From an uncultured Eubacteriales bacterium (GTDB lineage: Bacteria > Bacillota_A > Clostridia > Christensenellales > Aristaeellaceae): DNA of 6,435 nucleotides. The stretch spans positions 1 to 6,435 of the forward strand of contig ONXY01000075.1 of NCBI GenBank assembly GCA_900321945.1, written 5' to 3'. Under the pieces are notes generated by a model. It was given only the letters and a program-made list of their open reading frames with translations. It ran no database searches and had not been told where the DNA came from. Of the stretch, positions 1 through 5,814 are shown one piece after another. The position numbers and the translations under genes were made by a program. How positions within the stretch are numbered: the stretch's first letter is position 1; each line of letters opens with the position of its first letter.

Positions 1-1157
1 AGGCCGGTTTCCGTGTCGTGCCGCCTCATCCAGTAAGCGGGATACAGGATATAATTGATGCCCGTCCACAGGGTGAACCCCAGCGCGCCCAGCTCGATAA
101 AAATCTTCAGGATATCGTTGTGCAGCGGGTACGCGCGGTTGATGAGCCCCTGGCTGTGCCACATGTTCACCAGATCGGTCACGGCCTCAAAACCCAGCCC
201 CTTCCAGAAAGGGGAGAGCTCGTAATAATCATTGGGCAGGCTCCACAGCACGTCGCGGCCCATCATGTTGATCCCGACCGATTCGAGAAACGCGACCAGA
301 ATGCCGGAACGCGTCAGATAGAGATACAGATAAAAGAACAGAGACAGGCCGATCCCCGTCGCCAGGATAAACTTCCCCGGCTTTCGGGCCGCGCGGAGCA
401 GCTTCACGTACACGCAGACGCAGAACACCGCCGGCAGAATGCTGCGCTTCAGCCCCATCAGCATGAAAAAGACGGAAAGAATCACGCCCCAGCGGCGCAT
501 CCGCTTTTCCCGCTTCGATCCTTTCGGCGCGAACATCATGTAATAGATGAAAAACTGCCCGAAAAGGAAGGTGATGTCGTGAATTTCCAGCGCGCGCACA
601 AACCCTTCCGCCTCTCCGAAGGTGACAAGACAGGTCACGACGGAGGAAACGCTCGCCTGAAGGCCGTACTTGGGCATTTCCAGCAGCATAATGGCGGCGT
701 TCGCGGCGCACATGCTGAAGAACAGATAATTGACCGCCTTCTCTTCAAGCAGGTAGCACATGAAGACGCAGTAGACGACGGTGATGGTCTGAAACAGGAT
801 CTTCTGCGCCGCCCTGCTGACGGACGAAGCCTTTGAGAAATCCGTGATCGTTATGAACAGGCTGATCAGGGAATAGACGGCGATCAGGAGCAGGAAGACG
901 GGGAAATAGCTCAGCGCTTTCCTGAGCTTCGCGAAATCGGCGGCTATAAGAAAATTCAGGAAGGCGCAGACAATCGTCCCGAGCACGACTGCCTTGGGCA
1001 GTCCCCCGAGCGAATTGTTGAGGACTTTCCAGTCGCCGAGGCCGGCGAGGACGGTGCAGGCAACGGCAAGAAAAGCGACGAACGCCGGGCATTTTCTCTC
1101 CGGTTCCCGCCGGGCTCCGCCGGCCGCGCCGGCCCGAAGGAGATTACCGCCCGTCAC
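1..1157 (-). CDS. O-antigen ligase/polymerase-type (Wzy-like) polysaccharide membrane protein, partial at its C-terminus
   Basis: The first 385 codons of a multi-spanning membrane protein; the rest lies beyond the left edge. Reading from a GTG at 1157, hydrophobic segments begin near residue 25 and recur at about 55-73, 84-104, 121-136, 143-160, 194-210, 224-236, 240-252 and 262-282. After these comes a long soluble loop with G300-R301-D302 and, near residue 346, the motif HNDILKIFIELGALGF. That His-Asn plus Glu-x-Gly pattern is typical of the Wzy_C/O-antigen ligase family, which polymerises or transfers undecaprenyl-linked glycans on the outer face of the membrane. Basic residues in LKRS (near 238) also fit. 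The GTG is preferred because GGAG lies 7 bases upstream. An in-frame ATG at 1187 is possible but its GGAGG is 12 bases away. The gene overlaps the end of the upstream co-polymerase gene by 14 bases, implying coupled translation. Polymerase versus ligase cannot be decided; the family call is fairly sure. Confidence 0.85.
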   Translation of the reverse strand, partial: MTGGNLLRAGAAGGARREPERKCPAFVAFLAVACTVLAGLGDWKVLNNSLGGLPKAVVLGTIVCAFLNFLIAADFAKLRKALSYFPVFLLLIAVYSLISLFITITDFSKASSVSRAAQKILFQTITVVYCVFMCYLLEEKAVNYLFFSMCAANAAIMLLEMPKYGLQASVSSVVTCLVTFGEAEGFVRALEIHDITFLFGQFFIYYMMFAPKGSKREKRMRRWGVILSVFFMLMGLKRSILPAVFCVCVYVKLLRAARKPGKFILATGIGLSLFFYLYLYLTRSGILVAFLESVGINMMGRDVLWSLPNDYYELSPFWKGLGFEAVTDLVNMWHSQGLINRAYPLHNDILKIFIELGALGFTLWTGINYILYPAYWMRRHDTETG

Positions 1158-3039
1158 GGGGCTTCTCCGTAGTTCCTGTCTCTGCATGGCCCTGCGCGTC
1201 CTCCGCCGCGTTCTCCCCGGTGACGTGCTCTGAAACGGGAGAGATTTGTCCTGACTGCATTCTCCGCATGGCAAGCCGGAGCAGATCCCTGATCTCAAAG
1301 ACGCCGTCCGCGCTGGATACGGCTTTGCCGCAGAGATAGTGAATCGCGTGTTCCGGATTCATATTATTGTATTTCCCGACCTGGCGGCCGACCGCCTGCA
1401 GAATCACATCCAGCTTTTCAGACGGACAGCCCGGGAAGAAGGCCAGGAAGACGCCGCCGCCGTTGTACCCCACAAAGCCGTACAGGTCGCCGAAACTCTT
1501 GAGAATCATCGCGAAATCCTTCAGCACCTCATCGCCGGCCGCGCGTCCGTATTCGCTTGACAGACGGCTCAGGGAGTCCATTTTCAGCGCCGCGCAGGAG
1601 AAATTCCCGTCAAGAAGCCTGTCCGACCACTCGCCGATATACGCGTCGCATCTGGCCCGGTTCGGCAGCTGAACCGTGCTGTCCACATACCGGAAATAGT
1701 CGATAAAGTCGAGCGTTCTTCCCAGCAGCACGGCTCCCACGCCGCCCACCAGCGCGAAAAACACCACCGCGAGCGCAAGATACAGCTTGATGTTCACGGT
1801 CGGTTTGACGGTGATGCTGCTGATCATGGACAGGTAGTTCGCGCTCAGCTGACGGTTCAGCTCGTGCCCCGTATCCTCCACGAACTGATAATACTTTGCC
1901 GCCAGATTCACGCAGTGGTCGATTTTTCCTCGGATCTCTTCGGGGCTGAAGGTTTTCCGCCCGCCCGCGCCGCGGGCGGTTTCGAACACGGAAAGCAGAT
2001 ATTCCTTGTGCTCCTTCTCGAGCGTTTTCTGACGGATTTCTATATTCAGATCCACGTATTCCTGAATCAGGCCGTCGTACGTCGTTTCCTTGCTGCCGGT
2101 CTGGCCGCTGTCGTATTCCACGTCCTTCAGGATGGATTCCGTCCCGTTTTCCGCGCTCTGATAATGATAATCCATCATGTCCTTGTTGCGCGTACTGTAA
2201 TTGTCGATCAGCTTTTTCAGGGAATCGGCGCGTTCCTGCCGGTTGCCGATATACAGCTGCAGGTCCTCGCAGTCCTTTGTCAGCCGGCTCATCAGCAGAT
2301 CGATATCGCCCGTTTCCGCGTCGGTCAGGATCGCGGCGTACAGGGCCGGAATCTCATAATTGTACAGAAAGTGGTATATGTGGTACAGATCATTGTATGT
2401 GTATCCCGTTTCCACAGAACGGAAATACGGATGGTCGGCTCTCTTGCTCAGAAGGTAAGACAGCATCTCCGAAACAGAATTCTCCAGCACCTGCGTGCTT
2501 TCACTATAGTCGTAATTCCCTTCGGCGAGCGCGGAAACACCGTTGCTCTGCAGCGGCTCCTCCACGTATTTTTCAGCGTAGAAGTCATAGTAGCTGTTAA
2601 TGATCGCGTCCAGCATATTCCAGGCGTAATCCTCGCCGGTATCCTTGTCTCCGACGAAATACACCCGGTAGGTATCCGTGACGTAGGAGGGCTCCTCGCC
2701 CTTTTCCAGGCGCGCCGCGTTCAGCTTCTGCTGCCTTTCCGGAATGACTTCCTCAACGTAGCAGTTCGAGCGGACGGAGTCGATGTTGGACTGATATCCC
2801 AGGTCCGTCAGGGCGTCGTCGATCACCGTCGAAGAATAGATTTCCTCCACGTTCAGAGGGCTTCCGTCCGGCGTCCAGCCATCCTTGGCCCCCTCGTTGG
2901 TGTATTGGATGACGGTGGAAGCAACGTAGCGCTGCCGGGATTTTCCGTAGGAATAAATTGCCAGAGAGCCAAGCACGGACACAAGAAAGATCAGCAGGCT
3001 GAATTGCTTCAGATAACGCAGGATACTGAATTTTCTCAT
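1144..3039 (-). CDS. Wzz/CpsC-like polysaccharide co-polymerase fused to a degenerate GGDEF domain
   Basis: A 631-residue protein. Order: short basic N-terminus, membrane segment at about 13-32, a large extracytoplasmic region (33-415) rich in helices with likely coiled coil around 250-290 and 325-352, a second membrane segment at 418-440, then a cytoplasmic GGDEF-like domain at about 452-592 and an acidic tail. Two flanking membrane segments around a long outer domain is the layout of chain-length determinants. The motif A51-x-x-G-x-T-P57 followed by N63-x-x-E-I67 is shared with the upstream neighbour. The GGDEF fold is recognisable from QLPNR (457-461), EYGRAAGDEVL (496-506) and G527-G528 before F531, but the signature reads GGGVF. 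The Asp/Asn positions expected near 486-495 are mostly replaced (K486, S494, S495), so cyclase activity is very unlikely. The start at 3039 has AAGGAG 8 bases upstream and an ATGA overlap with the preceding gene; an upstream ATG at 3117 is less plausible. Likely role: control of glycan polymerisation (inferred). Confidence 0.85.
   Translation of the reverse strand: MRKFSILRYLKQFSLLIFLVSVLGSLAIYSYGKSRQRYVASTVIQYTNEGAKDGWTPDGSPLNVEEIYSSTVIDDALTDLGYQSNIDSVRSNCYVEEVIPERQQKLNAARLEKGEEPSYVTDTYRVYFVGDKDTGEDYAWNMLDAIINSYYDFYAEKYVEEPLQSNGVSALAEGNYDYSESTQVLENSVSEMLSYLLSKRADHPYFRSVETGYTYNDLYHIYHFLYNYEIPALYAAILTDAETGDIDLLMSRLTKDCEDLQLYIGNRQERADSLKKLIDNYSTRNKDMMDYHYQSAENGTESILKDVEYDSGQTGSKETTYDGLIQEYVDLNIEIRQKTLEKEHKEYLLSVFETARGAGGRKTFSPEEIRGKIDHCVNLAAKYYQFVEDTGHELNRQLSANYLSMISSITVKPTVNIKLYLALAVVFFALVGGVGAVLLGRTLDFIDYFRYVDSTVQLPNRARCDAYIGEWSDRLLDGNFSCAALKMDSLSRLSSEYGRAAGDEVLKDFAMILKSFGDLYGFVGYNGGGVFLAFFPGCPSEKLDVILQAVGRQVGKYNNMNPEHAIHYLCGKAVSSADGVFEIRDLLRLAMRRMQSGQISPVSEHVTGENAAEDAQGHAETGTTEKPRDGR
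1165..1168 (-). promoter_or_regulatory. Shine-Dalgarno GGAG that decides the GTG start of the Wzy-like gene
   Basis: GGAG on the minus strand sits 7 bases before the GTG at 1157-1155, inside the 3' end of the upstream gene. The competing in-frame ATG at 1187-1185 has a GGAGG only at a 12-base distance (1204-1200), which is too far for efficient use. This favours the GTG start but does not exclude the ATG. Confidence 0.6.
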
Positions 3040-4382
3040 GCTTCTTTCTCCTTGCCTGAAACAAAAGTCCGAAGGAACACGAAGACGAACGCCGCGATCA
3101 GAATCAGCGCGGCGCACAGAAACGAACGGACGAGGCCGGTCCGCTCCGCGAAGCCCGCGCTGACGCTGCTGAAACCGATATAGTTGCGGGCTTTCGCGCT
3201 GGTATACGCGCTGTCCGCGGTCTGGATATCGGCGGCGAGCTTTTCCAGCGTCGCCTCCATTTCGCGGATCATGGCGTCGGCCTTTTCCGCTTTTGCGCGG
3301 CCGGAGCCGCCCGCCTGCATTTTTCCGGTCAGGTAGGAGCTGTACTCAATCTGTTCCATCCGCTCCGACGCGCCCGCGAGCTGCGCGTCGGCATGAAGGG
3401 CCATGTTGTCCATCCCGGTTTTGGTTCTGGACATGTAATACTTCATCGACTGATCCTGGGTGGGAATCATGACGACGGCGCTCATGGCGGCGTCGTACAT
3501 CTGAATGCCCTTATTGTCCTCGTCGTACGCGGCCATCAGTTTGCTGTACATCAGGCGGTCCATGCGGATTTTGTAATTCAGCATGCTGTTCAGCCCGGCC
3601 CTGTCGCTGGCGATGCCGTTTTCGATAATGTAGGAGCGCAGCCTGGGAAGATCGTAGGTATAGAAGTTGTTCACCCGCTGCTCCAGGGAGGAAAAGGTGA
3701 TTCCGGTATCCGGATCCCGGAAGTTCTTGCTTTCCCGCCTGCGAAGCTGCACATATTTTTCCAGCTGGCTGCACTTGAGCTCCAGCAGGTCGACCGCCAT
3801 CAGATACTCGTCGTTGAATTTCAGATCGCCGACGTCAAAGGAAAGGATGGAGTGGTTGTATCCGTAGTGCTCCACAAAGTATTCCCTGTAGGCCTTGCAG
3901 AGAAGCGAAAGCATATCCTCCGCGGATCTTCCGGCAATCGCGCCGCTGTTTGTAAATCTGACGACGAATGAGGTGCTGATATAGTTCACGCTGCCGCTGA
4001 CGCTTTTGTCGTGCGTCGCCTGCACGCTGACGCACCGGCTCAGCTCATCCGGGGAGATCTTTCCTTCCAGACCGGCGTACCCGATCAGCCGCTCCATCAC
4101 CTCGCCGCTTCGGATCTCAAAGATGTTGAAACGCGTCCGGTTCGGCGTCAGGCCTTTGGAGGCCTCCTCATAATCCAGCGACAGCACCGTGCCGGCCGAA
4201 CGAAGGTTCCGGACATACTGAAAGCCGCACAGAGCCGCAAAAATGATCAGGAAAGCGGCGAGAACGAGGAATTTCCGCTTCCGGAACGCCTCCAGAGCGT
4301 TCAGCACGCTGATCCAGCCCTTTCCGGCGGCGCGCGGCGAAGCCGCGCCTCCGGACGCCCTGAATCCGTCTTTTCCTTTCAT
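3036..4382 (-). CDS. Wzz/CpsC-like polysaccharide co-polymerase (chain-length determinant-like), without a GGDEF domain
   Basis: A 448-residue protein with a basic cytoplasmic N-terminus (1-36), membrane segment at about 37-56, a long extracytoplasmic domain (57-418) and a second membrane segment at 420-439, ending in a short basic tail. This is the two-segment layout of polysaccharide co-polymerases, which set glycan chain length by partnering the Wzy polymerase. Just after the first segment is Y71-x-x-A-x-x-G77-x-T-P80, then N86-x-x-E-I90, the same motif as in the downstream GGDEF-fused protein. An Ala/Glu/Lys-rich stretch at about 335-393 is probably coiled coil. No Walker A/B or tyrosine-kinase tail is present, so it is not a CpsD-type kinase fusion. 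The ATG has AAGGAG 5 bases upstream. Its stop overlaps the next start by four bases (ATGA). Family-level assignment rests on architecture and motif, not on a database match. Confidence 0.75.
   Translation of the reverse strand: MKGKDGFRASGGAASPRAAGKGWISVLNALEAFRKRKFLVLAAFLIIFAALCGFQYVRNLRSAGTVLSLDYEEASKGLTPNRTRFNIFEIRSGEVMERLIGYAGLEGKISPDELSRCVSVQATHDKSVSGSVNYISTSFVVRFTNSGAIAGRSAEDMLSLLCKAYREYFVEHYGYNHSILSFDVGDLKFNDEYLMAVDLLELKCSQLEKYVQLRRRESKNFRDPDTGITFSSLEQRVNNFYTYDLPRLRSYIIENGIASDRAGLNSMLNYKIRMDRLMYSKLMAAYDEDNKGIQMYDAAMSAVVMIPTQDQSMKYYMSRTKTGMDNMALHADAQLAGASERMEQIEYSSYLTGKMQAGGSGRAKAEKADAMIREMEATLEKLAADIQTADSAYTSAKARNYIGFSSVSAGFAERTGLVRSFLCAALILIAAFVFVFLRTFVSGKEKEA
3048..3053 (-). promoter_or_regulatory. 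Shine-Dalgarno AAGGAG fixing the start of the GGDEF-fused co-polymerase
   Basis: AAGGAG on the minus strand lies 8 bases before the ATG at 3039-3037, inside the last codons of the upstream co-polymerase gene. Together with the ATGA stop/start overlap (3039-3036), it supports this start over the in-frame ATG 26 codons earlier, which would add a charged, non-hydrophobic extension. Confidence 0.75.
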
Positions 4383-4400
4383 TGCTTCTCCTTCCTGCTC

Positions 4401-4460
4401 CCGAAGCCGTCCCGCCGAAGAGCCGCGCGGCTTTTTTCCGGCTTCCCGCCGCGGGACGGC
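4401..4460 (-). promoter_or_regulatory. Intergenic inverted repeats, possible attenuator between phosphoesterase and co-polymerase genes
   Basis: The 94-base gap holds a perfect 10-base inverted repeat, GCCGTCCCGC at 4406-4415 against GCGGGACGGC at 4451-4460. The 35-base loop contains a perfect palindrome, AGCCGCGCGGCT (4421-4432), followed on the plus strand by T at 4432-4437. A competing 7-base pairing, GAAGCCG (4403-4409) with CGGCTTC (4439-4445), overlaps one arm of the outer stem, so the structures are partly exclusive. The T-run is in the plus-strand sense, so as a terminator it would act on antisense transcripts. For the minus-strand operon it is more likely a structured spacer or attenuator (inferred). 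No convincing promoter is seen in the gap. Confidence 0.45.
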
Positions 4461-4476
4461 CGCGCACCGGAACCGC

Positions 4477-5385
4477 TCAATACTGGCTGATATCGATTAC
4501 AACCAGCTCGGGGGTGTTGTTGATCCGCGGCGGAAAAAACTTCGAATCGCCGAGCCCGGCGCTGACTATCAGCGTCTGCTGCCCGCTCAGCGTGTATTTT
4601 CCCGCGGTGAATTCAGGGAAAAAACCTTCTTCGGCCGAATACAGACCGCCGAAGAAGGGGAGGTTCACAATACCGCCGTGCACGTGCCCCGCAATCCCCA
4701 GATCGAAACCGTACACGGACAGCTGCGTTTTGAAGAGGACCGGGATATGGGCCATGAGAACGCAGTACGCGGACGGGTCGATATCGGTTTTATCCATGAA
4801 CTGACGCCCGCCGTATTCCTCAAATCCGTAAGCCGTGCCTTCCACGCCGATCAGCTGGATGACGTTCTTACCGATCCGGATCTCCTCCCGGGCATTTCGC
4901 AGAAGCTTCAGCCCCGCGCCTTCGAATTTTCCGGGCAGATCCCTGTCGTTCCGGTAATAGATGCGCTCGCTTTCGTGGTTGCCGAGGATTCCGTAGCAGG
5001 GCGCGATTCCGGACGCCGCGGACACAAGATTCAGAACGGCCCGGTAGTCGTCGCTTTCCCGGATAACCATGTCGCCGGGGAAAAGGATCAGATCGGGCTT
5101 CAGAGCGCGAAGATCGGCCAGCAGCGTCTCGCTGTTTTCCCCGTATTCCCGGTTGTGAATGTCGGAGACGACCGCGAGCCGGACGTTGCCGCTGACCTTT
5201 CTGGACGTTTCCTGATAGAAGGTGATTTTATAATGCGTCCGCGTATACAGCCCGTAAATGAAAACGGGCGTGCCGACAATGAGCGTCAGGATGAGCAGAA
5301 CGATCAGAATACGAAGGAGAACCCCGGGAAATCCGCGCTTTTTCCCCGGCGTCTTCCCCGGCCCGGCTGCGTTTTTTTTCTTCAT
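4477..5385 (-). CDS. Membrane-anchored calcineurin-like metallophosphoesterase (YkuE/YaeI type)
   Basis: A 302-residue protein: a Lys-rich N-terminus (1-19), one membrane segment at about 22-44, then a metallophosphoesterase domain. All metal-site motifs are visible: SDIHN (D75, H77), PGD (D105), GNHE (N136, H137), AH (H213) and GHVHGG (H234, H236). A closing PRINNTPELVVI resembles the C-terminal end of YkuE/YaeI-type enzymes. The positive N-terminus predicts the catalytic domain faces outward. Members hydrolyse phosphomono- or diesters with two metal ions; the substrate here is unknown, possibly a lipid-linked or wall-related phosphate given the downstream polysaccharide genes (inference). 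The start at 5385 (MKKKN) is chosen because a promoter at 5488-5516 puts the transcript start near 5480, excluding the longer reading frame from 5571. Its ribosome site (AGAAAG) is weak. The active site looks intact. Confidence 0.9.
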   Translation of the reverse strand: MKKKNAAGPGKTPGKKRGFPGVLLRILIVLLILTLIVGTPVFIYGLYTRTHYKITFYQETSRKVSGNVRLAVVSDIHNREYGENSETLLADLRALKPDLILFPGDMVIRESDDYRAVLNLVSAASGIAPCYGILGNHESERIYYRNDRDLPGKFEGAGLKLLRNAREEIRIGKNVIQLIGVEGTAYGFEEYGGRQFMDKTDIDPSAYCVLMAHIPVLFKTQLSVYGFDLGIAGHVHGGIVNLPFFGGLYSAEEGFFPEFTAGKYTLSGQQTLIVSAGLGDSKFFPPRINNTPELVVIDISQY

Positions 5386-5487
5386 GGCGATATTTCTTTC
5401 TGTTTTATCCGATGCTTCCGCAATCGGCGATCTGCGCCCATACCCCGGGCGTGAAGAGGGATGCTTTCCATTGTTATATTCCGGCAC

Positions 5488-5516
5488 AGTATACCACCGT
5501 TTGACTGCCTTTGCAA
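5488..5516 (-). promoter_or_regulatory. Sigma-70/sigma-A-type promoter of the phosphoesterase gene
   Basis: On the minus strand, TTGCAA (5516-5511) is followed by a 17-base spacer and TATACT (5493-5488), a close match to the vegetative -35/-10 pattern. The predicted start of transcription is near 5480, giving a leader of about 95 bases before the ATG at 5385. With no other promoter visible down to the left edge, it may drive the whole minus-strand gene cluster. Confidence 0.65.
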
Positions 5517-5573
5517 GCGAACGGCCCGGTTTTCCCCGGCCGCGGAAACGAAAGATACGGCGCGTCTTCATCC

Positions 5574-5604
5574 TTGACTTAGAGTAAGCTTCAGGGTATA
5601 TGAT
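5574..5604 (+). promoter_or_regulatory. Promoter with 19-base spacer, MerR-family type, for the alcohol dehydrogenase gene
   Basis: TTGACT (5574-5579) and TATGAT (5599-5604) are separated by 19 bases, the over-long spacing that MerR-family activators correct by twisting DNA. The left operator arm CTTAGAG (5578-5584) is like those I recall for MerR-type sites. The right arm CTTCAGG (5589-5595) is an imperfect counterpart of CTCTAAG, so the dyad is degraded on that side. The outer bases CC-TGA/TCA-GG (5572-5577 and 5591-5596) also form a loose inverted repeat. No MerR gene lies in the window. Confidence 0.6.
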
Positions 5605-5635
5605 GGCTTTGTCGTATCAGACCGTGAGAAATAGT

Positions 5636-5802
5636 TTTCCGCAGCGGAAAGAGCCGGAACCCGGCGGCACGGAAGCCGGGGCCGGATCCGGAACATGATA
5701 GGGAAACGAAGCAGGGTGCCTCACGGCCGTGACATTCCGAAATCCGCGGGAACGGAAAAAACAGGCGGCTTCCGTTCCCGGCCCGGGCCGGCGCCGCACG
5801 GC
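5636..5802 (+). promoter_or_regulatory. Structured 5' leader of the alcohol dehydrogenase transcript, several hairpins and palindromes
   Basis: Between the promoter and the ribosome site lie, in order: TTTCCG/CGGAAA with a 3-base loop (5636-5650); CCCGGC/GCCGGG (5660-5665 with 5675-5680); palindrome CCGGATCCGG (5682-5691); 12-base palindrome TCACGGCCGTGA (5721-5732); an 11-base perfect stem CGGGAACGGAA/TTCCGTTCCCG (5747-5757 with 5770-5780); palindrome GGCCCGGGCC (5780-5789); and GCCG/CGGC (5793-5802) directly against the Shine-Dalgarno. No T-run follows any stem, so none is a simple terminator. No known riboswitch class was recognised. The rest of the 5386-5814 region shows no gene. Confidence 0.5.
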
Positions 5803-5814
5803 GGGAGGATGATT

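Noticed and set aside
18..836. Plus-strand open frame of 272 codons
   Set aside because: It is antisense to the Wzy-like membrane protein, which carries a recognisable HND...E-x-G motif. The product is His/Gln-rich with no domain.
229..1092. Two minus-strand frames (229-711 and 745-1092)
   Set aside because: Both are out of frame with the Wzy-like gene, which reads uninterrupted from 1157 to the edge with hydrophobic segments. They are Arg-rich shadows.
1864..3183. Plus-strand open frame of 439 codons
   Set aside because: It lies opposite the co-polymerase genes, which have clear membrane segments, shared motifs and good ribosome sites. The product has no recognisable domain and the frame looks like a GC-bias shadow.
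4421..4437. Rho-independent terminator on the plus strand (palindrome plus T-run)
   Set aside because: No plus-strand gene lies upstream in the window, and the minus-strand reading has no T-run. It is kept only as part of the intergenic inverted-repeat element.
4243..5454. Plus-strand open frame of 403 codons
   Set aside because: It is antisense to the metallophosphoesterase, whose metal-binding motifs are complete. The antisense product shows no family features.
5386..5571. Longer start for the phosphoesterase at 5571
   Set aside because: The extension would begin upstream of the predicted promoter and start of transcription, and adds a non-conserved basic segment before the natural MKKKN start.
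5603..5698. Small plus-strand frame of 31 codons in the dehydrogenase leader
   Set aside because: Its ATG overlaps the -10 box, so it would not be in the transcript. It has no ribosome site and no recognisable product.
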